Source: Coxiellaceae bacterium UBA1530
GTDB taxonomy: Bacteria > Pseudomonadota > Gammaproteobacteria > Coxiellales > Coxiellaceae
Assembly: GCA_002323325.1 (NCBI GenBank)
Contig: DCQA01000061.1
Coordinates: 1-35,189, forward strand
Length of the DNA stretch: 35,189 bases
Reading direction: 5' to 3'
Position numbers and translations under genes: made by a program. The notes beneath the pieces are model-generated. The model was not told where the DNA came from. It did no database searches and saw only the letters and a program-made list of their open reading frames with translations. Shown here piece after piece: positions 23,227 to 32,331 of this stretch (the stretch's first letter is position 1; every line of letters starts with the position of its first letter).

Positions 23227-24303
23227 TTAAATAACGACTCGCTCAACACGGGAAGTTAACTGAGCCATAAGCTCATAACCTATCGTTCCACAGTGATGTG
23301 CGACTGTATCAATCGGTAAGCCTTCTCCCCACAACACAACATCATCACCTGGCTTTATATCGGTCTCTGAACCAAGATTTACCGTGATGAGATCCATAGA
23401 CACCCTGCCCACCAATGAAAATATTACTCCATTAATCAGTACCGGTGTTCCCTCGGGCGCAGATCGCGGATATCCATCACCATAGCCTATGGCGACAACA
23501 GCTATATAGGTCGAATGCTCGCTGACCCATGTTGCACCATAACCAACAGATTCCCCAGCTATGATTCTTTTCACCGCAACAACCTGTGATCGTAAGGTCA
23601 TTGCTGGCAGCAAATTTAATGCAGCCGAACTGATGTCACTTAATGGTGAGCCACCATAGAGCATGTAACCCACTCTCACCCAATCGTAATGAATTTCAGG
23701 AGAATTCAACACAAGCGCAGAACTTGCAATACTTTTTTGGAAATCATAATCTACTAAGGCTTCCTCGAAACTCCTCGTTTGAGATATATTCATCAGTGAA
23801 CTTTTGTCAATCGAACACGCAAGGTGCGTCATTGCTATTACTTGTTGTGATGTAATACCGACTTTTTTTAAACGCTTAATCACATCAGGCAGATCTGACG
23901 GACACAGACCCAATCGATGCATACCAGTATCGACTTTCAACCAACAACGATTTTGTGATCGTTGATCAGATGACTCAATGATATTCAACTGAAATTTATC
24001 GTGTATGACACAATCTAATTCAAACTCAAGAAGTGTGTGATACTCTTGCTCAGATAAAAAACCTGTCATGACAACAATGGCTTGTTGAATACCCGCCTGA
24101 CGAAGCTCAATTCCTTCAGTTAATGTTGCTACACCAAAAGCATCCACGTGGGTGAGTGCTTTTGCTACATTAACCGCACCATGGCCATAAGCATTAGCTT
24201 TTAACATCAATAGAACTGATGATGAAGGAACTAACTGACGAATGCGCTCAAAGTTATGCTGAATAGCTGAGTGGCGAATCTCCGCACATCGAGAAGCAGA
24301 CAC
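23227..24303 (-). CDS. alr: Alanine racemase
   Basis: A 358-aa fold-type III PLP enzyme making D-alanine for peptidoglycan. The PLP lysine lies in LMLKANAYGHG (Lys34). Further marks are WLKVDTGMHRLG, RVGYMLYGGSP, the catalytic tyrosine region ESVGYGATWV, AIGYGDGYPRSAP and GRVSMDLITVNLG. Length is normal. It sits two bases after dnaB, in the order dnaB-alr usual in Gammaproteobacteria. Confidence 0.97.
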   Translation of the reverse strand: MSASRCAEIRHSAIQHNFERIRQLVPSSSVLLMLKANAYGHGAVNVAKALTHVDAFGVATLTEGIELRQAGIQQAIVVMTGFLSEQEYHTLLEFELDCVIHDKFQLNIIESSDQRSQNRCWLKVDTGMHRLGLCPSDLPDVIKRLKKVGITSQQVIAMTHLACSIDKSSLMNISQTRSFEEALVDYDFQKSIASSALVLNSPEIHYDWVRVGYMLYGGSPLSDISSAALNLLPAMTLRSQVVAVKRIIAGESVGYGATWVSEHSTYIAVVAIGYGDGYPRSAPEGTPVLINGVIFSLVGRVSMDLITVNLGSETDIKPGDDVVLWGEGLPIDTVAHHCGTIGYELMAQLTSRVERVVI

Positions 24304-24305
24304 GG

Positions 24306-25685
24306 CTATCCTCCGCTTTGATAGTTCTGCGTTAAATTATCAAAACGGGTAAATTCACCCAAAAATGCCAATCTCACCTCACCGATAGGACCATTTCGTT
24401 GCTTACGAATTAAAATTTCTGCAACCCCCTTATCTGGTGAGTCAGGATTATAAACCTCATCACGGTAGATAAACGCAATCAAATCGGCGTCTTGCTCGAT
24501 AGAACCTGACTCACGCAAATCAGACATAACAGGACGCTTATCAGTTCGCGATTCTAGTCCACGGTTTAACTGTGATGCGGCAATAACAGGACATTCCAAT
24601 TCTTTAGCAAGAGCCTTTAATGACCGAGAAATCTCAGCGACCTCATTGGTACGATTTTCTTTCAGCTCCGGCACTTGCATCAGCTGCAAATAGTCAATTA
24701 CTATCAAATCTAGTCCATTACTCTCTCGAGCAACTCGTCTCGCCCGAGCACGCAGCTCACTGGGTGATAAGGCTGGCGTATCATCGATGTATAGAGGGAC
24801 ATCTGCAAGCATACTGACGGCTGAACTAATTCTTGGCCAATCATCATCCGTTAAGTTACCTGTACGAACATTATGCTGATTGATTCGCCCTAAAGAGGAT
24901 AGCATACGCATAGTCAAATGCTCACCTGGCATCTCAAGGCTAAACACTAGAACAGACTGACCATTCACTGCGACATTCTCAGCGATGTTCATTGCGAATG
25001 TAGTTTTACCCATCGAGGGTCTGCCAGCAACAATGACCAAATCACCAGACTGCAATCCGGAGGTCATATCATCAAAATCATAAAAACCTGTTGCAGCACC
25101 CGTGATAGTTTCTCCTGAGTGAAACAAATCATCAATCTTCTGAGTGGCCGCCGATAATAAATCAGCAATTTTGACTGGGCCTTCACCTCTAAGCTGCTGC
25201 TCTGCAATGCTATAAACTTCTCGCTCAGCCTTGTCTAAAAGATCTTTTGGGCTTCGTCCTTGCGTGTTCATGGCATTATCAACTAAATCTGAACCAACAG
25301 CGATCATTTTACGTAAGACAGAACGCTCACGAACAATAGTGGCATAAGATGATACATTGGCGCTACTCGGTGTTGCATTGGCCAACTCAAACAAGTAACT
25401 CTCACCACCCACTTGATCCAATTGATTAAGTTGCTTTAGCTGCTCGGCGAGCGTTAAGCTATCACAAGGCTGATTTCTGTCAATTAAAGTTTGAATAGTT
25501 GTAAATATTACCTTGTGCTCATTGCGATAGAAATCATCAACACCCATGTGTTCTATGACCCTATCCCATGCACGATTATCAAGCATCAGCGCACCTAAAA
25601 CAGATTGCTCTGCTTCAATGGAGTAAGGCGGGACCTTAGGTGATAAAGAAGATTCTTTTTTTGGAGTAGCAACTTGAGTATTCAT
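24306..25685 (-). CDS. dnaB: Replicative DNA helicase DnaB
   Basis: 459 aa. The N-terminal primase-interacting domain (YSIEAEQSVLGALMLDNRAW) is joined by a linker to the RecA-like hexameric helicase domain. This carries Walker A GRPSMGKTTFAMNIA, Walker B LIVIDYLQLM, and the later SRSLKALAKELECPVIAASQ and RPVMSDLRESGSIEQDADLI motifs. No intein is present. It is separated from rplI by a hairpin, so it may be expressed both from the ribosomal operon and independently. Confidence 0.98.
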   Translation of the reverse strand: MNTQVATPKKESSLSPKVPPYSIEAEQSVLGALMLDNRAWDRVIEHMGVDDFYRNEHKVIFTTIQTLIDRNQPCDSLTLAEQLKQLNQLDQVGGESYLFELANATPSSANVSSYATIVRERSVLRKMIAVGSDLVDNAMNTQGRSPKDLLDKAEREVYSIAEQQLRGEGPVKIADLLSAATQKIDDLFHSGETITGAATGFYDFDDMTSGLQSGDLVIVAGRPSMGKTTFAMNIAENVAVNGQSVLVFSLEMPGEHLTMRMLSSLGRINQHNVRTGNLTDDDWPRISSAVSMLADVPLYIDDTPALSPSELRARARRVARESNGLDLIVIDYLQLMQVPELKENRTNEVAEISRSLKALAKELECPVIAASQLNRGLESRTDKRPVMSDLRESGSIEQDADLIAFIYRDEVYNPDSPDKGVAEILIRKQRNGPIGEVRLAFLGEFTRFDNLTQNYQSGG

Positions 25686-25713
25686 GGCAGGTAGTCTAAC
25701 ACCCGAAATGAAA

Positions 25714-25739
25714 TTCGACCAGCAGAATCACTGGCCGAA
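25714..25739 (-). terminator. Hairpin between rplI and dnaB
   Basis: On the minus strand TTCGGCCAG pairs with CTGGTCGAA over 9 bp (one G-U) and is followed by TTTCATTT. It lies 16 bases past the rplI stop. A smaller stem ATACC-TCC-GGTAT precedes it. It probably attenuates read-through from the ribosomal genes into dnaB. Confidence 0.5.
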
Positions 25740-25755
25740 TAATATACCGGAGGTA

Positions 25756-26214
25756 TTAGGCGGCTGACTGCGCACTGACATGAATTGCCAATTCAATTGA
25801 AACATCTGAATGCAATGAAAGTATCACATTATGCTCACCAACATGACGAATAGGTCCATCAACCATGACCACTTCGCGCTTCTCTATGGCCTCACAACCC
25901 GATTCCAACATAGCATCAGCTACTTCGCGAGGGCCGATTGATCCAAATAACTTTCCTTCATCACTGGCCAAAGCTTCGATATTAATTGTTAGTTTAGCCA
26001 TAGCTTCCGCTCTCTGTTTTGCCAAAGCTAACTTCTCTTCTGCAGCCTGCTCAAGCGCCGCACGACGAGTTTCGAAATCTGCTAAATTTTGAGAAGTGGC
26101 TACAACAGCTTTCTCATGTGGTAGTAAAAAATTTCGAGCAAAACCTGCTTTGACATTCACTTGATCACCAACTTTTCCTAAGTTTGCAACATTTTCTTGT
26201 AAAATAACTTTCAT
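25756..26214 (-). CDS. rplI: 50S ribosomal protein L9
   Basis: 152 aa. The N-terminal signature MKVILQENVANLGKVGDQVN, then VKAGFARNFLLP, leads into the long connecting helix (AALEQAAEEKLALAKQRAEA). The C-terminal domain has LFGSIGPREVADAM. Length is standard. It follows the DUF2232 gene in the rpsF-rpsR-DUF2232-rplI operon. Confidence 0.98.
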   Translation of the reverse strand: MKVILQENVANLGKVGDQVNVKAGFARNFLLPHEKAVVATSQNLADFETRRAALEQAAEEKLALAKQRAEAMAKLTINIEALASDEGKLFGSIGPREVADAMLESGCEAIEKREVVMVDGPIRHVGEHNVILSLHSDVSIELAIHVSAQSAA

Positions 26215-26249
26215 CTTTTAAACCTCTTCTTTTATCAAAATTTATGTTT

Positions 26250-27140
26250 TTAGTTTGCTCCATCAGACAAACGCTGACGAAAATTAAAATGCGTATCTAA
26301 TAGCGCCAATACCGCTAACAGGGGCGCAACAATATACTGCACGAGCAACAAGCCTAGATACAATAATCCGATCAACACTGAGAAACCGAATCGTTGCTTG
26401 CCTATGGCATGAAGTAAACTCAACGAGCCTACAACAAATGGCATCATGATGGCTGATATGCTATCCATGAATAAAGGTACTTTGAATAGAAAGCCGACTA
26501 AGCACAGGATAGCCAACCAAGCCACCCATCTGTTGATTCTTATTGCTAACAAATGAGTCCTAAATATCGCCACGCTGTCATTCAGTATCGCTTGCCAATA
26601 ACGACCTATCATTACTGCAAAGAACGAAAATAGCATGATATAAAAAGCTAACAAACCCGTGGCATATTGAGAAAATAGCGTAGCTAGGCGCTGTTTTTCC
26701 TCAAGCGGAAGCGATGTCAAAACGGATGAGGAGTCGTACATCTGCATAAGATGCGCTTTCCACCATAATGAGATATCAGGCACCAAAACGTGTATACCTG
26801 CTAATACGAGTAACGCCAAGATTAGCATGACCTCTAGCACTAAATCCCACGATGAAAACTCTCTGAGTAATGATGCTAGACCAAACTCCAGCAAGCAGAA
26901 AACAAAAAAAACGTCATACCCAGTGATCCCCTCAAACCAAAAAGACACAATGGCTGGAACAGCCACCCAAAGTAATATAAAAGCACCATTCTTAGGGCCC
27001 TGCTGCAAGGTCACCAACACAATAATTGCAGCAGCAAAGACTGAACAAAAAAACGACAGGATCGGTGATAACACTAAGATTAACACCAACCCTGCTGCAA
27101 ATATTGGCTGATCCAGTAGTAGCTGACCTAAGCGACGCAT
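26250..27140 (-). CDS. DUF2232 family membrane protein
   Basis: 296 aa from the ATG at 27140, chosen because GAGGT lies 8 bases upstream; the longer frame to 27215 overlaps rpsR. There are seven or eight hydrophobic helices. It is the conserved membrane protein found between rpsR and rplI in pseudomonads and relatives (YybS-like). Function unknown. Its place in the ribosomal operon supports the family assignment. Confidence 0.85.
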   Translation of the reverse strand: MRRLGQLLLDQPIFAAGLVLILVLSPILSFFCSVFAAAIIVLVTLQQGPKNGAFILLWVAVPAIVSFWFEGITGYDVFFVFCLLEFGLASLLREFSSWDLVLEVMLILALLVLAGIHVLVPDISLWWKAHLMQMYDSSSVLTSLPLEEKQRLATLFSQYATGLLAFYIMLFSFFAVMIGRYWQAILNDSVAIFRTHLLAIRINRWVAWLAILCLVGFLFKVPLFMDSISAIMMPFVVGSLSLLHAIGKQRFGFSVLIGLLYLGLLLVQYIVAPLLAVLALLDTHFNFRQRLSDGAN

Positions 27141-27168
27141 TTTGAATACCTCAAATGATCCAGCACGA

Positions 27169-27396
27169 TTATTCGTGACGATCGCAGTAAGGGAGTAGCG
27201 CCAGAAAACGAGCACGCTTAACGGCAGTGGACACTAAACGCTGATATCGCGCTTGAGTACCTGTAATGCGACTCGGAACAATTCGACCAGACTCCATCAC
27301 GAACTCTTTTAGAATATCTAGATTCTGATAGGTGATCTTTTCGACGTCGTCACGTGTAAAAGTAGTGACTTTTTTTCTTTGAAAGTAATTTGCCAT
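27169..27396 (-). CDS. rpsR: 30S ribosomal protein S18
   Basis: 75 aa of usual length with DVEKITYQNLDILKEFVMES, RIVPSRITGTQARYQRLVST and VKRARFLALLPYCDRHE. It pairs with S6 in the platform of the small subunit and sits 27 bases after rpsF. Confidence 0.98.
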   Translation of the reverse strand: MANYFQRKKVTTFTRDDVEKITYQNLDILKEFVMESGRIVPSRITGTQARYQRLVSTAVKRARFLALLPYCDRHE

Positions 27397-27423
27397 GTTT
27401 AGTACCTCTTAAAAATAATATCG

Positions 27424-27798
27424 TTATGCGTCAGATTGAGCCGTTTCTTCTAATTTACTCTTTACAGGAGCGTCGAGTAAGTCCAAGACTTTCAATGGGC
27501 TGGCTTCTTTCACGGCTTTTTTGCAACGTAGAACCATGTGACGAATCACGGCGTCGTTGTAGCGAAAAATTTCTTCTAACTCAGCAATGACTTTATGATC
27601 ACATTCAACGTTCATCAGGATATAATGCGCTTTATGCACTTTGTTGATGGCATAAGCAAGCTGACGTCGTCCCCAATCTTCCAAGCGATGCACAGAACCT
27701 TGATTGTCGGTGACAAGTTTACGATAACGATCAACCATGCCAGGTACTTGTGGACTTTGGCTTGGATGCACTAAAAAAACAATCTCATAATGATTCAT
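27424..27798 (-). CDS. rpsF: 30S ribosomal protein S6
   Basis: 124 aa from the ATG at 27798, preceded by AGGGGA; the longer frame to 27864 is untranslated leader. The sequence has MNHYEIVFLVHPSQSPQVPG, DWGRRQLAYAINKVHKAHYI and FRYNDAVIRHMVLR, all typical. The C-terminal tail is short, without the long Glu run of E. coli. First gene of the operon. Confidence 0.98.
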   Translation of the reverse strand: MNHYEIVFLVHPSQSPQVPGMVDRYRKLVTDNQGSVHRLEDWGRRQLAYAINKVHKAHYILMNVECDHKVIAELEEIFRYNDAVIRHMVLRCKKAVKEASPLKVLDLLDAPVKSKLEETAQSDA

Positions 27799-28116
27799 GA
27801 GGAGTCCCCTTTCGGTTTGTAGCCCTACGAAAAATAGTGCGTAGAGCAAGGAGTTAACACACAATTGTGATGCGCAAGTCTAATCAATTGCTCTTTCAGA
27901 CGCAAGTCTAAAACAGCACAAAAAACACCTTATCTCGACCTGAATAAAAAATTCAGCAACTATCTGTTTTTGATGAGTTTATTTGCGTCGCCAAGCGACT
28001 CAAATCACATCAACTACCCGGTCATGCCATTCGACTCCTAATAGTGGCAGTCAAAACTGGAAAAAACACTGAAAGCAACTCATAATGCATTCTTCCAGAA
28101 CATAGGTAAGAACATC
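27799..28116. other. Divergent promoter region between rpsF and the DUF498 gene
   Basis: 318 bases with no gene. On the minus strand it holds the rpsF leader and promoter with two copies of TTAGACTTGCG; the rest is unremarkable AT-rich sequence. A short ribosome site AGGT precedes the 28117 start. I could not identify an S6:S18-binding leader structure with confidence. Confidence 0.6.
27873..27911 (-). promoter_or_regulatory. Candidate rpsF operon promoter built from a direct repeat
   Basis: On the minus strand, TTGCGT (27905-27900), a 17-base spacer and TAGACT (27882-27877) fit a sigma70 promoter, followed by TGCGC, a GC-rich discriminator typical of stringently controlled promoters. Both halves lie in copies of TTAGACTTGCG (27873-27883 and 27901-27911). 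Confidence 0.45.
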
Positions 28117-28488
28117 ATGGAACTTCACCGCGACACCAACCCCTGCTCTTTTCACATTACATCATACGAACCGGGTCTTATTCATATCAATAAGACACCG
28201 ATTCTTCACAGTTTACTCATCCATCCCTCAAGAATTTACTCGTCCTGGAGACCACAATCATGGCAAGAATTAACCATACGAGACATTGAACCCTGTCTGT
28301 CCTACAAACCAGACCTCGTTTTGATTGGCACTGGTGAACTACATCAGCAAGTGCCATCAAAGTTGCTAGCACCGCTATACGCAAACAACATTGGAGTAGA
28401 GGTGATGCGCTCCTCTGCTGCCTGTAAAACTTTTGCACTACTGTCATCAGATCAACGTAACGTCTTAGCCGCGGTGTTGATTCGATGA
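28117..28488 (+). CDS. DUF498 / Mth938-like domain protein
   Basis: A 123-aa single-domain protein of the Mth938/NDUFAF3 fold: INKTPILHSLLIHPSRIYSS near the N-terminus, KPDLVLIGTGELHQQVPSKL in the middle and GVEVMRSSAACKTFALLSSD near the end. Bacterial members have no firmly known role; the mitochondrial relative helps assemble complex I. Its TGA overlaps the nadE start (ATGA), so the two are translationally coupled. Confidence 0.85.
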   Translation: MELHRDTNPCSFHITSYEPGLIHINKTPILHSLLIHPSRIYSSWRPQSWQELTIRDIEPCLSYKPDLVLIGTGELHQQVPSKLLAPLYANNIGVEVMRSSAACKTFALLSSDQRNVLAAVLIR

Positions 28489-30104
28489 ATAAGGTTATAA
28501 TCACCATCGCTCAAATCAACACAATTGTTGGTGACGTAACAGGTAATTCTGAAAAAATCCTCTCAGTAGCACAACAAATGACATCAGAGCAAGCAGATAT
28601 CGACATCATTGTTTTTCCAGAGATGTCACTCACTGGCTACCCACCTGAAGATCTATTATTCCGTGATCAATTCCATCAATCTTGTGAACAGGCTTTAGAG
28701 CTCCTAATAGAGAAAATGCCTAAATTGACTTTGATCATAGGTATGCCGTGGCGATCTGAAGGGCATATCTACAACAGTGCTGTTGTGCTTCAAAACCATC
28801 AAGTTCAATCCGTTTATCACAAACACTACTTACCGAACCACACCGTCTTTGATGAACTTCGCTACTTCACGCCTGGAACAGCCCCTGTCTCATTCGATGT
28901 GAATGGTGTTTGCTTTGGATTATTGATTTGTGAGGATTTATGGCACTCAGAACCGTGCCAACAACTTTCCAAGTTAGGTATTGACGCCATTATCAGCCTT
29001 AATGCCTCGCCCTTTGATCAGTATAAACACCAAAAACGAAAACAAGTTCTATCAAAGCGAGCGCAAGAGATCCGTTGCCCTATCGTTTATTGCAATTTAA
29101 TTGGCGGACAAGATGAACTGGTTTTTGACGGTGGATCGATGATTCTTGACCAAACTGGTCAACAAATCTTACAAGCACCTTTTTTCAAAGAGGCGATGAT
29201 CACCGCTCAGTGTCAACTTGACAATCAATCACTTCAATTCAAACCCAGCCAGATCGATCCGGAACCTGACCCACTGCAACACATTTACCAAGCACTGGTG
29301 TTAGGGCTTAAGGATTACGTCAATAAAAATCGTTTTCCTGGTGTTTTACTCGGGCTTTCGGGTGGGATTGACTCAGCTTTATCTCTAGCCATCGCGTATG
29401 ATGCCCTTGGTCCAGATAGGATCACCACAGTGATGATGCCTTCAGAGTATACTAGCAGCATCAGCATTGATGATGCCCTGTTAATGGCAAATCTACTTGG
29501 TATTCAGCATCGCTCGCTACACATCGATCATATACGAGAGGCATTTCATAATCAGCTTAAGCCCTATTTAGAACACTCTGACGGCTGCACGACGTTAGAA
29601 AATATTCAAGCGCGAGCACGAGGCGTACTCCTGATGGCGCTATCTAACCAAAGTGGAGACTTGGTGATTACAACCGGCAATCGGAGCGAGCTTGCAGTTG
29701 GTTATTGCACACTTTACGGTGATATGGCGGGTGGATTTTGTGTTCTAAAAGACATTCCAAAGACAAAAGTCTTCGCACTAGCCAACTTCCGAAACCGACA
29801 AAATAGAATTATTCCACAACGCATCATTGACCGACCTCCCTCTGCGGAATTAGCTCTGGATCAGACCGATCAAGATAGCCTACCGAATTACGAAGTGCTA
29901 GACGACATCCTATATCAGTTGATTAATCAGGAACGCTCATGCGAAGAAATCAGTCAAAGCGGACATGACAGTAATCTTGTCAATGACATTGCAAATAAAG
30001 TTACACGCAATGAGTATAAACGAAGGCAAGGCACCATTGGTGTGCGAATCAGTGAATATGCCTTTGGGAAAGATCGCCGTTACCCCATCACAAATAAAGC
30101 GTAA
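28485..30104 (+). CDS. nadE: Glutamine-dependent NAD(+) synthase
   Basis: 539 aa, two domains. The N-terminal nitrilase-type glutaminase (residues 1-250) has the E-K-C triad in VFPEMSLTGYPPED, YHKHYLPNHTVFDE and LLICEDLWHSEP. The C-terminal synthetase has the PP-loop GLSGGIDSALSLAIA, then TTGNRSELAVGYCTLYGDM and IIDRPPSAEL. It makes NAD from deamido-NAD with glutamine as nitrogen donor. Length is normal for this bacterial type (about 540-560 aa). It is coupled to the DUF498 gene. Confidence 0.97.
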   Translation: MNKVIITIAQINTIVGDVTGNSEKILSVAQQMTSEQADIDIIVFPEMSLTGYPPEDLLFRDQFHQSCEQALELLIEKMPKLTLIIGMPWRSEGHIYNSAVVLQNHQVQSVYHKHYLPNHTVFDELRYFTPGTAPVSFDVNGVCFGLLICEDLWHSEPCQQLSKLGIDAIISLNASPFDQYKHQKRKQVLSKRAQEIRCPIVYCNLIGGQDELVFDGGSMILDQTGQQILQAPFFKEAMITAQCQLDNQSLQFKPSQIDPEPDPLQHIYQALVLGLKDYVNKNRFPGVLLGLSGGIDSALSLAIAYDALGPDRITTVMMPSEYTSSISIDDALLMANLLGIQHRSLHIDHIREAFHNQLKPYLEHSDGCTTLENIQARARGVLLMALSNQSGDLVITTGNRSELAVGYCTLYGDMAGGFCVLKDIPKTKVFALANFRNRQNRIIPQRIIDRPPSAELALDQTDQDSLPNYEVLDDILYQLINQERSCEEISQSGHDSNLVNDIANKVTRNEYKRRQGTIGVRISEYAFGKDRRYPITNKA

Positions 30105-30219
30105 ATGTTAGATTAATGAGCACCAGCCCTTATCAACAAATTTAAGTACAGTAACGAAGCAAATCTAATTCTTAACCGAATAATTCTGGAGCTCTAATCA
30201 AACATGAACTAGACTTGCG

Positions 30220-30230
30220 CTGTTAAAATT
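30220..30230 (+). promoter_or_regulatory. Candidate promoter of the outer-membrane protein
   Basis: TAGACTTGCGC is identical over 11 bases to the rpsF -10/discriminator element, and would place the transcript start about 10 bases before the GGAG ribosome site. No matching -35 is visible. Confidence 0.35.
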
Positions 30231-30253
30231 TTAATGTTTATGGAGAAATGTTC

Positions 30254-30784
30254 ATGAAAAAGACTTCAGTAATTTTGTCGGTAGCCGCTATCAGCATGCT
30301 ATCCTCAACAGCAGCATTAGCGATTGGCGCAAACACCTATGTTGGTGCGCAAATTGGTATGACCAGCCTACAAACAGAAAATAACACCGACACAAACAAC
30401 CTAAATCTGTATGGTGCGATGATCGGTACTACAGTGCGCGACATGTTCAGCGCAGACATTAACTTCGTAAATCAAGGTAACTACTTCCACGCAATGGCTG
30501 ACATGTACTATAACCACAGCTTATCTCCTAAAATCACAAGTCGATTAGGGGGTGGTGTTGGTGTTATTCATTTCAATGAAACTGATAGTACTAATGCCGT
30601 ATTCATCGACGGTGGTGACCAAGACGCTACCTCTAAATTTGCCTATCAAGGTGCTTTCGAACTTGATTACAGCGTAAGTGACACATTAGGATTCTTTTCT
30701 GGCTATCACTATGTTGGCTGGCAAGATTCTAACACTGACCAACATGCAAACGAATACCTATTCGGTATGCATTACTTCTTATAA
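30254..30784 (+). CDS. Small outer-membrane beta-barrel protein
   Basis: 176 aa from the ATG at 30254, which lies 8 bases after GGAG; an ATG at 30248 is only 2 bases from that site. A signal peptide MKKTSVILSVAAISMLSSTA with ALA cleavage is clear. The mature protein shows alternating amphipathic strands rich in Gly, Tyr and Asn (TYVGAQIGMTSLQ, SRLGGGVGVIHF, LGFFSGYHYVGW) and ends in a strand with terminal aromatic residues (GMHYFL), as for eight-stranded barrels. Codon usage is noticeably regular, consistent with high expression. It is followed by a strong terminator. The exact family is not recognised. Confidence 0.8.
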   Translation: MKKTSVILSVAAISMLSSTAALAIGANTYVGAQIGMTSLQTENNTDTNNLNLYGAMIGTTVRDMFSADINFVNQGNYFHAMADMYYNHSLSPKITSRLGGGVGVIHFNETDSTNAVFIDGGDQDATSKFAYQGAFELDYSVSDTLGFFSGYHYVGWQDSNTDQHANEYLFGMHYFL

Positions 30785-30802
30785 GTTCAACCGATATTCC
30801 GT

Positions 30803-30832
30803 AAAGCGCGATGTTTACATTGCGCTTTTTTT
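30803..30832 (+). terminator. Intrinsic terminator after the outer-membrane protein
   Basis: AAAGCGCGATG pairs with CATTGCGCTTT around TTTA, with one G-U, and runs into seven Ts. It starts 18 bases past the stop codon. It may serve the convergent gene at 30839 too, because the stem is flanked by an A-run on the other side. Confidence 0.85.
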
Positions 30833-30838
30833 GCCTGT

Positions 30839-31435
30839 TTAATGAGCCAGATACAACACAAGACTCAAAGGGACTATTTGTAGTAACAGGTTGTCGTCGA
30901 TAAGCCTCCACTGATAATATTCAACCCAAACAGTGATCACAGAGATAACAAACACCCAGCTCAAAGAAAAATAAGCATGCGAACCAAGCACCATCCAGGT
31001 TGCAAACACCAAACTGACTCCTGATATAAAGACCATTACAGGCGATAAAGAGCATCGCCGCATGACACCCATGATGGGATCAACAATTGATGCGCTCACT
31101 ATTATGGCTGTAGCAATGCAGTGGTTAGGCGAGAGAAACAAAACCACTAGCACGCCAAATAGCATAAAAGTCATCGAGGAAAGTCGCTGACTTTCATAAT
31201 GACGAGCCCCAAATATTATCCACTGATGCTTGATACGCAAACAATCTAAGATCAGGCAACTCACAAACAGAAACAGCAAACTGAGATGTATACATAACTT
31301 AAAATCATCGGAAGACACGGCCATTAAAGAAAAGTAGCCCAGTGGAATCCATGCGAAAGACGTGTGTACTGCTCTTCGAAGAACCTCCCCTAAAAAGGAT
31401 CCCATCTTCTCGTTATCTACAATCACGACACTCAT
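30839..31435 (-). CDS. SEC59/dolichol kinase-like membrane protein (cytidylyltransferase superfamily)
   Basis: 198 aa with six or seven hydrophobic helices. EVLRRAVHTSFAWIPLGYFS resembles the N-terminal ELxRKxxH of dolichol and phytol kinases. IVDPIMGVMRRCSLSP matches the VGDxxAxxxG segment, and the ending WRLIDDNLLLQIVPL matches the highly conserved DDN-xxxP motif. Such enzymes use CTP to phosphorylate isoprenoid alcohols or related lipids. It begins 7 bases after bamD and is likely co-transcribed with it. The Glu-Arg-Arg and DDN residues are retained; the substrate is unknown. Confidence 0.6.
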   Translation of the reverse strand: MSVVIVDNEKMGSFLGEVLRRAVHTSFAWIPLGYFSLMAVSSDDFKLCIHLSLLFLFVSCLILDCLRIKHQWIIFGARHYESQRLSSMTFMLFGVLVVLFLSPNHCIATAIIVSASIVDPIMGVMRRCSLSPVMVFISGVSLVFATWMVLGSHAYFSLSWVFVISVITVWVEYYQWRLIDDNLLLQIVPLSLVLYLAH

Positions 31436-31442
31436 TGACTCA

Positions 31443-32219
31443 TCATTTTAAAGCAAGAGCTTTGGCTTCCGATGAATCTGGAAAACTGGCTTTGAGTATT
31501 TTCAAAGTTTTAGATGCTTCATCGTTAAGATCGAGAGCGCGATAGGCTTTGACTAGTATGACAAGTGCGGGCTCTGTCGATGCTGTCTGAGCATAATGCT
31601 CAACCACAATACTGGCCCTGTTGGCCGCAGCAACATAGGCTTTCTTATCCATATAGTACTGCGCTACGAGTAACTCTTGCTGTGCAAATAAATTTCTCAA
31701 ATATACCATGCGCATACGTGCATCTTTTGCGTATGGGCTGTTAGGATACTGCGTAATAAGTGTCTCAAAAGTGACAAAAGATCGCTTTTTGTCATTCAGA
31801 TTGCTTTTAGCAGGATCTTCTCGAAACTTTTTCTGCAACCAATTTAATCCTTGTTCATATTGAACACGCCCTTTCATATAGTAGGCGTAGTCGGCATATT
31901 TCCCACGGGGATATAAGCGAATGTACCTCTCTGCAGCTGCCTGCGATTCGGCAGTTTTATCGTTTTTGTAGTAAGCAAAGATAATGTCCAGCTGAGCCTG
32001 CTGAGCATGGGCACTGAAAGGGTAAACAACGTCAAGCGCCTCAAACCCCTCGATGGCGTCTGTATAATGCTTTTTCGCCATATCTGCTTCAGCTTTGACA
32101 AAAATTTGCTCCGCAGTCTGATCGCGGTATTTAGCATATTGGTCTTTTAATGAATTGGTTACGCAACCGCCGACAAGAAAGGTTAAAAAACAGACAATTA
32201 CAAGACTCAATCGTTTCAT
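31443..32219 (-). CDS. bamD: Outer-membrane assembly lipoprotein BamD
   Basis: 258 aa. A lipoprotein signal (IVCFLTFLVGGC, lipobox VGGC) is followed by the tetratricopeptide-type repeats of BamD/YfiO. These start with AEQIFVKAEADMAKKHYTDA, and the family motif FEALDVVYPFSAHAQQAQLD follows. ERYIRLYPRGKYADYAYYMK and TLITQYPNSPYAKDARMRM also match. It is an essential partner of BamA in inserting barrel proteins. It is divergent from rluD, as in many Gammaproteobacteria. Confidence 0.96.
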   Translation of the reverse strand: MKRLSLVIVCFLTFLVGGCVTNSLKDQYAKYRDQTAEQIFVKAEADMAKKHYTDAIEGFEALDVVYPFSAHAQQAQLDIIFAYYKNDKTAESQAAAERYIRLYPRGKYADYAYYMKGRVQYEQGLNWLQKKFREDPAKSNLNDKKRSFVTFETLITQYPNSPYAKDARMRMVYLRNLFAQQELLVAQYYMDKKAYVAAANRASIVVEHYAQTASTEPALVILVKAYRALDLNDEASKTLKILKASFPDSSEAKALALK

Positions 32220-32331
32220 AGCACCACCCAGGTCATTTAAATTTTGGCTATTATAGGCGATGTCGCAGCATAACGAAACAAAGACTTTGAGATAACTTGG
32301 ACCTCACACGCAAACCCGTTACACTGGCCTC

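Noticed and set aside
26827..27111. 94-aa plus-strand ORF
   Set aside because: Antisense to the DUF2232 membrane protein; composition is that of a complement of hydrophobic codons.
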